Assembly (NCBI RefSeq): GCF_011758745.1
Contig: NZ_JAANOV010000001.1
Span: 1,054,001-1,118,000 of the forward strand
Length of the DNA stretch: 64,000 bases
Source of the DNA: Amycolatopsis granulosa
GTDB lineage: Bacteria > Actinomycetota > Actinomycetes > Mycobacteriales > Pseudonocardiaceae
Direction: 5' to 3'
A program made the position numbers and the translations under genes. Shown piece by piece: positions 35,733-43,980 of this stretch (its first letter is position 1; every line of letters begins with the position of its first letter). A model generated the notes under the pieces. It saw only the letters and a program-made list of their open reading frames with translations. It did no database searches and had not been told where the DNA came from.

Positions 35733-37886
35733 TCACTTCAGCCCGGCGGCGTCCATGCCTCGCAGTTCCTTCTTCAGCTCCGCGATCTCGTCGCGCAGGC
35801 GGGCGGCCAGCTCGAACTGCAGGTCGCGGGCGGCCTGCATCATCTGGTCGGTCATCTGCTGGATCAGGTCGGCCAGTTCGGCGCGCGGCATGCCGGCCAC
35901 GTCGCGGTCCACCAGCACCCCCGAGCTGCGGCCACCCTGCTCGGGCTTCTTGCCGCGGGAGGCGTTGCGGCCCGAACCGCCGACCTGCACCGCCTGCTCG
36001 GAGTCCTCGGCCTCGCTGTAGACGCGGTCGAGGATGTCGGCGATCTTCTTCCGCAGCGGCTGCGGGTCGAGGCCGCGCTCCTTGTTGTAGGCGATCTGCT
36101 TCTCGCGGCGCCGGTTGGTCTCGTCGATCGCGTACCGCATCGAATCGGTGATCTTGTCCGCGTACATGTGGACCTCACCGGAAACGTTGCGCGCTGCCCG
36201 GCCGATCGTCTGGATCAGCGAGGTGCCGCTGCGCAGGAAGCCCTCCTTGTCCGCGTCGAGGATCGCCACCAGCGACACCTCGGGCAGGTCCAGGCCCTCG
36301 CGCAGCAGGTTGATGCCGATCAGCACGTCGAAATCACCCGAGCGCAGCTGCCGCAGCAGCTCCACCCGCCGCAGCGTGTCCACCTCGGAATGCAGGTACC
36401 GCACGCGGATACCCAGCTCCAGCAGGTAGTCCGTGAGGTCCTCGGCCATCTTCTTGGTCAGCGTGGTGACCAGGACCCGTTCGTCCCGCTCGGCGCGCAC
36501 CCGGATCTCGTGCACCAGGTCGTCGATCTGCCCCTCGGTCGGCTTGACGACGACCTCCGGGTCGACCAGGCCGGTCGGCCGGATGACCTGCTCGACGAAC
36601 TCGCCGCCGGTCTGGCCCAGCTCGTACGGGCCCGGCGTAGCCGACAGGTACACGGTCTGCCCGATGCGGTCGGTGAACTCCTCCCAGGTCAGCGGCCGGT
36701 TGTCCAGTGCGCTGGGCAGCCGGAACCCGTGCTCGACGAGGGTGCGCTTGCGCGACGCGTCGCCTTCGTACATGCCACCGATCTGGGGCACCGTCACGTG
36801 CGACTCGTCGATGACCAGCAGGAAGTCCTCGGGGAAGTAGTCGATCAGGGTGGCCGGCGCCGACCCGGGCGGGCGGCCGTCGATGTGCCGCGAGTAGTTC
36901 TCGATGCCGGAGCAGAACCCGACCTGGCGCATCATCTCGATGTCGTAGCTGGTGCGCATGCGCAGCCGCTGGGCCTCCAGCAGCTTGCCCTGCTTCTCCA
37001 GGTGCGCCAGCTGGTCGGCCAGCTCCTCCTCGATGCCGCCGATCGCCTTCTCCATGCGCTCCGGCCCCGCCACGTAGTGGGTGGCCGGGAAGATGCGCAC
37101 CTCGTCGACCTCGCGCACGATCTCACCGGTGAGCGGGTGCAGGTAGTACAGCTTGTCGACCTCGTCGCCGAAGAACTCGACCCGCACGGCCAGCTCCTCG
37201 TACGCGGGAATGATCTCGACCGTGTCGCCCCGCACGCGGAACGTGCCGCGCGAGAACGCCAGGTCGTTGCGGGTGTACTGCACGTCGACCAGGGCCCGCA
37301 GGAACGTGTCGCGCTCGACCTCCATGCCGACCGAGAGCCGGGCGGACCGGTCGAGGTAGGACTGCGGCGTGCCCAGGCCGTAGATGCACGACACCGACGC
37401 GACCACGATGACGTCCCGCCGCGACAGCAGGTTCATCGTGGCGGAGTGCCGGAGCCGCTCGACGTCGTCGTTGATCGACGAGTCCTTCTCGATGTAGGTG
37501 TCGGTCTGCGGGACGTAGGCTTCCGGCTGGTAGTAGTCGTAGTAGCTGACGAAGTACTCGACCGCGTTGTGCGGGAACAGCTCACGCAGCTCGTTGGCCA
37601 GCTGGGCGGCCAGCGTCTTGTTCGGCGCCATGACCAGGGTGGGCCGCTGGACCCGCTCGATCAGCCACGCGGTGGTCGCCGATTTGCCCGTACCGGTGGC
37701 ACCCAGCAGCACGACGTCCTTCTCGCCGCGCTCGAGGCGCTCGGCGAGCTCGTCGATGGCCGCCGGCTGGTCACCGGCGGGCTGGTACTCGCTGACGACC
37801 TTGAACCGGCCGTCCGCGCGCGGGATGTCGGAGACGGGCCGGAACTCGGACTGGGCGAGCACGGGGTGTTCGGTTGCGAAAGCCAC
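35733..37886 (-). CDS. uvrB: Excinuclease ABC subunit B
   Basis: A 717-residue UvrB, the helicase-like damage verifier of nucleotide excision repair. Seen: Walker [15 protein letters not shown], the beta-hairpin [20 protein letters not shown], helicase motifs [11 protein letters not shown] and [12 protein letters not shown], and the C-terminal UVR motif for UvrC binding ([20 protein letters not shown]). GTG 37886 is chosen since TACTCT (37894-37899) ends 7 nt upstream in the leaderless pattern; GTG 37892 and 37916 are alternatives. Full length. Confidence 0.97.
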   Translation of the reverse strand: MAFATEHPVLAQSEFRPVSDIPRADGRFKVVSEYQPAGDQPAAIDELAERLERGEKDVVLLGATGTGKSATTAWLIERVQRPTLVMAPNKTLAAQLANELRELFPHNAVEYFVSYYDYYQPEAYVPQTDTYIEKDSSINDDVERLRHSATMNLLSRRDVIVVASVSCIYGLGTPQSYLDRSARLSVGMEVERDTFLRALVDVQYTRNDLAFSRGTFRVRGDTVEIIPAYEELAVRVEFFGDEVDKLYYLHPLTGEIVREVDEVRIFPATHYVAGPERMEKAIGGIEEELADQLAHLEKQGKLLEAQRLRMRTSYDIEMMRQVGFCSGIENYSRHIDGRPPGSAPATLIDYFPEDFLLVIDESHVTVPQIGGMYEGDASRKRTLVEHGFRLPSALDNRPLTWEEFTDRIGQTVYLSATPGPYELGQTGGEFVEQVIRPTGLVDPEVVVKPTEGQIDDLVHEIRVRAERDERVLVTTLTKKMAEDLTDYLLELGIRVRYLHSEVDTLRRVELLRQLRSGDFDVLIGINLLREGLDLPEVSLVAILDADKEGFLRSGTSLIQTIGRAARNVSGEVHMYADKITDSMRYAIDETNRRREKQIAYNKERGLDPQPLRKKIADILDRVYSEAEDSEQAVQVGGSGRNASRGKKPEQGGRSSGVLVDRDVAGMPRAELADLIQQMTDQMMQAARDLQFELAARLRDEIAELKKELRGMDAAGLK

Positions 37887-37935
37887 GTCCACCAGAGTAG
37901 GCGGGCCCACCGACAATTTTCAGCGTGGCGGGGTT

Positions 37936-38190
37936 TCAGCAGGCCAGGCGCCGATCGCGGGCGGCGCGGGCCAGGCACGCCTCGCACGGCATGCCGCAGA
38001 TGCGCTCCAGCAGCTCGGCGCTGCCGCACCGGATCGGGGCGCCGCAGCGGGCGACGAGGACCTCCGGGATGGGGCCGGTCTCCGGGATCGGGACGAGGTG
38101 GCACACCCGGTCGCGTTCACCCCCGGCGCCCGGCCGCAGCCGCACGAGCGCCATCACTCCGGTCGGTTCGGCGTACACGACGTTCCCCAT
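37936..38190 (-). CDS. 84-residue Cys-rich conserved hypothetical protein
   Basis: MGNVVYAEPTGVMALVRLRP opens a small protein with five cysteines, two in MPCEACL near the end (CxxC), suggesting zinc or redox chemistry. I recognise no domain, but the tight composition and the promoter argue that it is real: TACGAT (38197-38202) ends exactly 6 nt before the ATG. It lies just upstream of uvrB on the same strand (49 nt gap). Role unknown. Confidence 0.75.
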   Translation of the reverse strand: MGNVVYAEPTGVMALVRLRPGAGGERDRVCHLVPIPETGPIPEVLVARCGAPIRCGSAELLERICGMPCEACLARAARDRRLAC

Positions 38191-38361
38191 ACGGAGATCG
38201 TAAACCGGAATAATCGTGGAATCTTCGTGCCCTCGGCCCAATCCTCCGGTCGGGTACTGGTCTTGAGAGACGAAAGCGGGACGACGCGGGCGGACGCGAA
38301 GCGGCGCGGACAGCAGCGATGACGCGAATGACGGCGCCGGTGGTTCCCGCGGGCGGGCAGC

Positions 38362-38407
38362 AGGCTCAGTGGGCTCGGTGGGCTCAGCGGGCTCGGTGGG
38401 CTCAGCG
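38362..38407. repeat. 9-bp tandem repeat
   Basis: Five head-to-tail units of the form GGGCTC(A/G)G(T/C), alternating as an 18-bp pair. They lie in the gene-free space 38242-38475 after the PucR gene. No gene is visible in that space. Confidence 0.75.
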
Positions 38408-38475
38408 GGCGGACGACGAAGGCCATGACGACGGGACCTCCGGCAGCCACGGCCGCCGGCCCGTGCACCGGGGAC

Positions 38476-39729
38476 CTACGGCGCGGTCAGCACGGCCGCG
38501 CCGAGCCGGTGGCACAACCGCAGCGCCAGTTCCACGTCAAGGCGGTTCTCGGCGACCGGGCGGCCCAGCATCTCCTCCGCCTTGCGCACCCGGTACTGCA
38601 CCGAGTTCTTGTGCATCGTCAGCTGGGTGGCCGCGGCGGTGTAGCTGCCGCCGGTGGACAGGAACACCCGCAGCGTCTCGCGCAGCCGGGCGTGGTGCTC
38701 GTCGTCGGTGGCGAGCTGGTTGAGCGTGTCGGCCACCCAGCCCCGCGCGGCCGCGATGTCACCGGCCATCAGGGCGATGGCGCCGACGTCGCGGAAGGTC
38801 AGGAACCGGTCGCAGTGCTCCCCCGCGGCGAAGGCCAGGTTGTAGACGCGCTGGGCCTGCCGGTGGCTGCGGCGGAACCCGTCCACGCCCGCACCGGGGT
38901 CGCCGAGCACGAACCGGACGCCGGGGTCGGCCTTGTCGAGCACCTTCCGGACCCGCTCCTCGTCCGGCATCGCGGCCCGCTCCAGGGGGAACCAGACCCA
39001 CGCGCACATCTCGTCGTTCGGCACGAACAGCGGCGCTCCGACGCTGGGCAGCCCGCCGGCCAGCTCGGTCGCGACCGTCTCCAACGCGCCGAGAACGTGG
39101 CCGCCCGGCGGGAGGGGCGCCTGCCACACGATCATCGCCAGGTGGGTGCCGCGCAGGCGGTAACCGAGGCTGGTCTCGCTGGTGTCGGTGGCGCCGCCCT
39201 CGATCAGCGTCCGCACCCGCGCGGCGCGCACCGCGCTGCGGTTGACCAGCCAGCGGTCGCGCTCCTCCTGGTAGGCGGACACCGCCTGCTGCGTGACCCG
39301 GTCGATGAAGGCGAACGCCTCGGTCAGCGCGTGGCTCATCATCCCGCCCACCACGGCGGGGTCGCGCTCCAACCGCACCGCCTCGGGCAAGGCGTACTCC
39401 AGCAGCGCGGTCTGGCCCAGGTAGTAGGCGCGGATCAGGTCGACGACCGGGGTGCCGCGCTGGGCGAGGCGGCGCGCGTACTCCGTCGCGGCGGCGGGCG
39501 CCTCCACGCGGCGCGGATCGATGCCGTGCTGGAAGATCCGCAGCGCGGTGTCGACGTTCTGGTAGACGCTCGCCGACAGCAGGCTGACCACGCTCTCGTC
39601 GTCGTTGACCAGGTTCGGGAGCTCACGCGCGTACACCTGCACGACCTTCTCGGTGAGCTCGGTGGCCCGGTCGGCGAGCAACGCGGCCACGCGCGCTACT
39701 GCCTCGATCGCGTCTGCCTCGTCCGCCAC
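38476..39729 (-). CDS. PucR/CdaR family transcriptional regulator
   Basis: A 417-residue regulator. The N-terminal two thirds hold a helical sensor region and a degenerate GGDEF-like domain; the C-terminal helix-turn-helix is the PucR type (RETLRVFLSTGGSYTAAATQ, LTMHKNSVQYRVRKAEEMLG). TAGGGT (39736-39741) ends 6 nt before the GTG start. It is divergent from the DUF402 gene with an inverted repeat between (39756-39783), possibly its operator. Effector unknown. Confidence 0.9.
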   Translation of the reverse strand: MADEADAIEAVARVAALLADRATELTEKVVQVYARELPNLVNDDESVVSLLSASVYQNVDTALRIFQHGIDPRRVEAPAAATEYARRLAQRGTPVVDLIRAYYLGQTALLEYALPEAVRLERDPAVVGGMMSHALTEAFAFIDRVTQQAVSAYQEERDRWLVNRSAVRAARVRTLIEGGATDTSETSLGYRLRGTHLAMIVWQAPLPPGGHVLGALETVATELAGGLPSVGAPLFVPNDEMCAWVWFPLERAAMPDEERVRKVLDKADPGVRFVLGDPGAGVDGFRRSHRQAQRVYNLAFAAGEHCDRFLTFRDVGAIALMAGDIAAARGWVADTLNQLATDDEHHARLRETLRVFLSTGGSYTAAATQLTMHKNSVQYRVRKAEEMLGRPVAENRLDVELALRLCHRLGAAVLTAP

Positions 39730-39755
39730 GCGATCACCCTACCGCCGCGACAATT

Positions 39756-39783
39756 CCGTTCTGCCTGTAAACCAGCAGAATGG
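39756..39783. promoter_or_regulatory. Inverted repeat in the PucR-DUF402 divergent space
   Basis: CCGTTCTGC (39756-39764) and GCAGAATGG (39775-39783) are complementary at 8 of 9 positions plus a G-T pair, spaced by 10 bp. The right arm overlaps the hexamer CAGAAT before the DUF402 gene, a good place for a repressor. Confidence 0.5.
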
Positions 39784-39787
39784 AGCC

Positions 39788-40315
39788 ATGACCGCGCACG
39801 CCGGGACGATCCACTCCCCCAAGATCGAGACCTTCGACGTCGCGAACCGGACCAACACCGACCCCAAGGGCATCGCCCGCGCGGTCGAGGAGTACCGGGT
39901 CGAACCCTTCGGGCTCTACCTCGCCCGCCACACGCCGGGCCGGGCCCAGTTCCACTACCTGGAGTCCTGGCTGCTGCCGAGGCTCGGGCTGCGCGTGACC
40001 GACTACTGGTTCCGCCCCGGGCACGAGCGTGATCAGGACTTCTACCTCGACGTGGTCTCGGTGGAGCGCGACGGCGCCACCTGGCGCACCACGGACTGGT
40101 ACCTCGACCTCGTGGTGCGCGAGGGCGAGCGGGTCGACGTGCTCGACACCGACGAACTCCTCGCCGCCACCGGCGCCGGGCTGCTCACCCCGCGCGAGGC
40201 CGAACGCGCGCTGGCGATCACCTACGGCACGGTCGACGGCCTCGCGGCACACGAGTACCGGCTGGACCGCTGGCTCGCCACCCGCGGCGTCCAGCTGACC
40301 TGGCGCCGGCGCTGA
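39788..40315 (+). CDS. DUF402 family protein
   Basis: A 175-residue cytoplasmic protein. The DUF402 core is visible as GLRVTDYWFRPGHERDQDFY and WYLDLVVREGERVDVLDTDE. Some family members are nucleoside phosphatases acting on mRNA 5' ends or on small nucleotides; the function here is not known. CAGAAT (39776-39781) ends 6 nt before the ATG, and GGAG is too close (2 nt) to act as a normal Shine-Dalgarno. It is divergent from the PucR regulator. Confidence 0.85.
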   Translation: MTAHAGTIHSPKIETFDVANRTNTDPKGIARAVEEYRVEPFGLYLARHTPGRAQFHYLESWLLPRLGLRVTDYWFRPGHERDQDFYLDVVSVERDGATWRTTDWYLDLVVREGERVDVLDTDELLAATGAGLLTPREAERALAITYGTVDGLAAHEYRLDRWLATRGVQLTWRRR

Positions 40316-40617
40316 TCCCGCCCGGCCCGCCGGCGGAGAAGTAGTTGACGTTCGAGGGCAACCGAACCGCCCCCGGCCGCGTCACAGTTGCGGAGCTCGC
40401 CCGCCTTCCGGTGTGCACCACCGCGGGGGCGGGCCGGCTGCTGCCGCTCGTCAGGCGGGGCCGCCGCGGCGGTTCCGGCGACGAGCGCGGTTTCCCGGCG
40501 GCTGGTCGGCATCTGCTTGGGGGTATGCCGACCAGCCGCCGGCACTCCGCGATCGGTGGGTGGTTCCGGGTCACCGGGGGGTGGTGTCCACACGGGACGG
40601 ACGGCGGCCGCGCCGCG
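40316..40617. other. Convergent intergenic region with long palindromes
   Basis: This 302-nt space holds no gene but two inverted repeats: CGCTCGTC/GACGAGCG in 40446-40485 and the 18-bp perfect palindrome at 40495-40542. Confidence 0.6.
40495..40542. terminator. 18-bp perfect inverted repeat
   Basis: The arms 40495-40512 (CCGGCGGCTGGTCGGCAT) and 40525-40542 are exact reverse complements around a 12-nt loop. Between the convergent DUF402 and coaE genes it can end transcription in both directions; the length is unusual for a plain terminator. Confidence 0.6.
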
Positions 40618-41811
40618 TCAGGCCGACCAGCCGGTGCGCTCCGCCCACTCCTCGGCGCGCGTGAAGGCGGCGTTGACCCAGCCCTGCTTCTCCTCGGCGT
40701 AGCCGTCCACCGAGCAGTCCTGCGCGTGGGCCCGCGCCAGCTCGGCCTTCACCGCGGCGTAGGCGTCCCGCTCGGCCGGGTTCGCCCGCAGCCACGCGGC
40801 GAACAGCAGTGCCAGCCGCCACGCCGGAGTCGCGGTGCTGCGCACGTGGACGTTGACCGGCCGCCCCGGGTCGGCGCCGTAGTGGAACCGCTTCGGCCAT
40901 GGCCGTCCGCCGCCCTGCGGGTCGTCCCACCACTCCCCCGCGGCGCGGAGGAAACCGCCCTCGGACAGCACGTCGGCGAACTCGTCCGCCTGCTCCAGCG
41001 TCGACACGGTCACCTGGAGGTCGAGGACGTCCTTCGCGGGCAGCCCGGGCACCGACGTCGAGCCGATGTGGTCCACCCGCAGCGCGCGGCCGGCGGTCAG
41101 CAGCCGCAGCCGGGCGAGCGCGCGGGCGGCCTGCGCGGGCCACGCCGGGTCGTAGGGCACCAGCTCGGGCGCCCGCGGCGGACGGGGCCGGCGCAGGCGC
41201 ACGTTCTCCTCGAACGGCACCAGCCGCTCGGTCCACAACCGGTCCACCTCGGGCAGCACCGCTCCGGCCGGCCCGGAGTTGTCCAGCCACACGTCGGCGA
41301 CCGCCCGGCGCTGCTCGTCAGCGGCCTGCGCGCGGATCCGGGCGCGGGCGTCCTCCTCCGGCATCCCCCGCTGTTCGATCAGCCGCCGCACCCGGGTCTC
41401 CACCGGCGCGTCCACGATCACCACGAGGTGGTAGTTCGGCGCGTACCCGCCCTCAACCAGCAGTGGCACGTCGTGCAGCACGATCCCGTCCGGCGGCACC
41501 GCGGCCATCCGTTCCGCGGTGCGGGCGCCGATCAGCGGGTGCAGGATGCCGTTGAGCCGGCCGCGGGAGTCCTCGTCCGCGAACGCCTTCGCCGCGAGCG
41601 CCGGGCGGTTCAGCCCGCCGTCCGCGGCCAGGACGTCCGCCCCGAACGCCTCGACGACCTTCGCGAGTCCCTCGGTGCCCGGTTCCACGACCTCGCGCGC
41701 GATCGCGTCGGCGTCGATGTGCACCGCGCCGTGCTCCACGAGCCGCGCCGCGACGGTCGACTTCCCCGCGCCGATTCCTCCGGACAGTCCCACCCGCAGC
41801 ATGATTCGCAT
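40618..41811 (-). CDS. coaE: Dephospho-CoA kinase fused to GrpB domain
   Basis: A 397-residue fusion. Residues 1 to about 205 are dephospho-CoA kinase, the last step of coenzyme A synthesis, with P-loop GLSGGIGAGKSTVAARL, DADAIAREVV and HDVPLLVEGGYAPNYHLVVI. Residues about 215-397 are a GrpB/UPF0157 domain (VRVDHIGSTSVPGLPAKDVL), a nucleotidyltransferase-like fold of unknown role. The fusion is normal for actinobacteria. Start ATG 41811 with GAGGTG 9 nt upstream; ATG 41802 is an alternative. Confidence 0.95.
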   Translation of the reverse strand: MRIMLRVGLSGGIGAGKSTVAARLVEHGAVHIDADAIAREVVEPGTEGLAKVVEAFGADVLAADGGLNRPALAAKAFADEDSRGRLNGILHPLIGARTAERMAAVPPDGIVLHDVPLLVEGGYAPNYHLVVIVDAPVETRVRRLIEQRGMPEEDARARIRAQAADEQRRAVADVWLDNSGPAGAVLPEVDRLWTERLVPFEENVRLRRPRPPRAPELVPYDPAWPAQAARALARLRLLTAGRALRVDHIGSTSVPGLPAKDVLDLQVTVSTLEQADEFADVLSEGGFLRAAGEWWDDPQGGGRPWPKRFHYGADPGRPVNVHVRSTATPAWRLALLFAAWLRANPAERDAYAAVKAELARAHAQDCSVDGYAEEKQGWVNAAFTRAEEWAERTGWSA

Positions 41812-41955
41812 TGAACCAGACACCTCGATCGGGTGTCCTTTACTCCCTGATCGGCTTGTGACGGAAACGAGACTGGTGACACGCCGGGGTGCTACTACGC
41901 TTCCCGCCGTTCGTTGCGTACGGTGCGCGCGGAAGGTCGCCCACACGGAGGAACG

Positions 41956-42168
41956 ATGTCGCGGAGCAAGCACACCGGGAGGCACCGCCTCGGCACGCCG
42001 GGTCTGGTGCACTGCGTCCTGCATCGCCCCGTGGCACTCGCACTGGAGGAGTACCGGCGCACCTGGCTGACCGCGCTGCTGGTACCGGCGAAGCACAGCC
42101 TGGCCGGGCTGAAGCGCCGGGCCAGCGCGGCGGCGCTCGAACGCGCGTGGGCACCCGCCACCACCTGA
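41956..42168 (+). CDS. 70-residue basic hypothetical protein
   Basis: A small, strongly basic protein beginning MSRSKHTGRHRLGTPGLVHC, with GGAGG (41947-41951) 4 nt before the ATG and a perfect bidirectional terminator 20 nt after the stop. No domain recognised. It is divergent from coaE. The ribosome site and terminator support a real gene. Confidence 0.6.
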   Translation: MSRSKHTGRHRLGTPGLVHCVLHRPVALALEEYRRTWLTALLVPAKHSLAGLKRRASAAALERAWAPATT

Positions 42169-42187
42169 TCGCCTCCCCCTGACACCA

Positions 42188-42222
42188 CGAGGCCCCGCCG
42201 GGAACAACCCGGCGGGGCCTCG
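42188..42222. terminator. Strong bidirectional terminator
   Basis: CGAGGCCCCGCCGGG (42188-42202) and its exact complement (42208-42222) form a 15-bp stem with loop AACAA, between the 70-residue gene and the convergent LCP gene. Confidence 0.85.
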
Positions 42223-42234
42223 GTGAACCACGCG

Positions 42235-43440
42235 CTAGTTCACGCAACCCGACATGTCGGTGCTGGAGGTGGGCGGGACCGGCGCGGCCGGGGTGGTGGC
42301 CGGGGCGGGGGCGGCATCCGCGGCCTGCCTGGCGACGGTCGTGGGCGTCGCGGAGGTGCTGGCGGTCGCCGGCCCGGTGCGGCCCATCAGGGCGGCGAGG
42401 AAGTCGCGCACCTGGCCGGGGTCGACCTGCACCGCGTCACCGTCATCGGGGGTGGACAGGCTCAGGCTCTGCACCGGGATCGTGGCGAAGGTGATCGCGC
42501 CCGCGGACAGGTTGTGCAGCTGCTCGGCGAAGGTGAGCACGTCCCAGCCCTGGTCGAGGACGACCGACTGGCGCACCGCGTCGACGAGCGCGGACAGCCG
42601 CGACGGGTCGGTGAGGGTTCCGCTGCCCAGCACCACCTGCGCCATCCCGGACAGGAACGCCTGCTGCCGGGCGATGCGGTCGAGGTCGCCGCTGGGCAGC
42701 CCGTGCCGCTGCCGCACGAACGCCAGCGCCTGCGCACCGGACAGCGTCTGCTTCCCGGCCGGGAAGTCGGCGCCGGAGTAGGTGTCGTGCACCGGCTCCT
42801 TCAAGCAGACGGGCACGCCGCCGACGGCGTTGCTCAGGGCGTAGAACCCGGCCAGGTTGATCGCGGCGTAGTGGTTGATGGCGAGCCCGGTGAACTCCTC
42901 GACCGTCTCGATCGTGGTGCGCGCCCCCGCCGCGTCCGCCTCGCGTTCCAGTTCCGCCCCGCTCACCCCCTGTGCACGCAGGGTGCTCAGCGCGGCCTGC
43001 TTACCGTAGGTGTACGCCGAGTTGATCTTGTGCTTGCCGTATCCGCCGGCAAGCTGCACGTAGGAGTCGCGGGGGATGCTGATCGCGGTGGCCGAGCCGC
43101 CACCCGCCGGGACGTGCACGACCATCATCGTGTCGGTGGTGTCCCCGCCGTCGCTCGCGTCGCCGGCGTGCAGCTGGTCGAGCAGGCTCTGCGGCAGCGG
43201 ATCACCCTGCGCGTCGGTGCGGGAGTCGAGGCCGACGAGCAGGATGTTCTGGTCCACCGACAGGCTCGGCCCGGCCGGGACCCGGGCCGAGGGCGCGATG
43301 ACGTTGGCGGTCGCCAGACCGCTGTCCAGCCGGGACAGCTGGGTCCAGGCGTAACCGGTGCCCGCGAGCACGAGCAGTGACGCCAGCCCCACGGCGGTGT
43401 AAGCGGCCGGGCGCCAACGGTGACGCGGAGCAGACGACAT
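42235..43440 (-). CDS. LytR-CpsA-Psr (LCP) family glycopolymer ligase
   Basis: A 401-residue membrane-anchored protein with one N-terminal helix (about 10-32) and an extracytoplasmic LCP domain (about 60-330). Conserved pieces: NILLVGLDSRTD, DTMMVVHVPAGG, AISIPRDSYV, KINSAYTYG and ALAFVRQRHGLPSGDLDRIAR. LCP enzymes attach glycopolymers such as arabinogalactan or teichoic-acid-like chains to peptidoglycan. An Ala/Thr/Pro tail ends in SGCVN. AAGGAG lies 5 nt before the ATG. It could attach the glycan made by the heptose operon at the right edge, but that is speculation. Confidence 0.93.
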   Translation of the reverse strand: MSSAPRHRWRPAAYTAVGLASLLVLAGTGYAWTQLSRLDSGLATANVIAPSARVPAGPSLSVDQNILLVGLDSRTDAQGDPLPQSLLDQLHAGDASDGGDTTDTMMVVHVPAGGGSATAISIPRDSYVQLAGGYGKHKINSAYTYGKQAALSTLRAQGVSGAELEREADAAGARTTIETVEEFTGLAINHYAAINLAGFYALSNAVGGVPVCLKEPVHDTYSGADFPAGKQTLSGAQALAFVRQRHGLPSGDLDRIARQQAFLSGMAQVVLGSGTLTDPSRLSALVDAVRQSVVLDQGWDVLTFAEQLHNLSAGAITFATIPVQSLSLSTPDDGDAVQVDPGQVRDFLAALMGRTGPATASTSATPTTVARQAADAAPAPATTPAAPVPPTSSTDMSGCVN

Positions 43441-43557
43441 CGTCACTCCTTGTCTGCGCAGCACCGTGCGTTCCCTTCGCACATCACTCCATCCAGCTAA
43501 CACCAGGATCCACGAAAAAACTGATGGTTTGCTGTGAAAATTGGCGTGCGCAGACAC

Positions 43558-43586
43558 GAAGGCCGCCCCGATGCGGGGCGGCCTTC
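43558..43586. terminator. Hairpin after the zinc-ribbon gene
   Basis: GAAGGCCGCCCC (43558-43569) and GGGGCGGCCTTC (43575-43586) form a 12-bp perfect stem with loop GATGC, 122 nt beyond the stop of the minus-strand zinc-ribbon gene and before the LCP promoter. Confidence 0.7.
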
Positions 43587-43707
43587 ATGCCGGGGGATGG
43601 AATGAGCGCGGCGGGGTGCCGGAATATCGCGGGCAGGCTGGGCACGAGCCCGCCGCGCTCGACCGACCGGCGCGAGGGGGGAGGGCGCCGGGCGGCTGGA
43701 CCGGGGA

Positions 43708-43878
43708 TCAGGAGGCCGCGGAGGTGGTCCCGGCCGAGCGGGCGAGCGCCCAGGACGGCGGACCGCACTGCGGCCGCCATGTGCCCAGGTGCACCCACTG
43801 CCGTCCCCAGCTGTACCCGGCGAGCACCACCTGGCGGTGGCACCGCGGGCAGGGCTGCGGCGGCGAATCGACCTGCAT
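43708..43878 (-). CDS. 56-residue zinc-ribbon microprotein
   Basis: Begins MQVDSPPQPCPRCHRQVVLA and has CPRCH plus a third Cys in WRPQCG, with aromatic residues between, which suggests a small zinc-binding fold. The second ATG (43878) is chosen because GGAGG lies 8 nt upstream; ATG 43884 is too close. It is 101 nt downstream of the LuxR-type regulator gene on the same strand. Function unknown. Confidence 0.65.
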   Translation of the reverse strand: MQVDSPPQPCPRCHRQVVLAGYSWGRQWVHLGTWRPQCGPPSWALARSAGTTSAAS

Positions 43879-43980
43879 GACCATTTCCTCCGGTGTTCGG
43901 TTTCGGTCGCAACTACCAGAGTGCCTGCCGCACCGGCCCGGGAAACCGGGAGTCTTACGCATTTGGGTACGTAGACCGGG

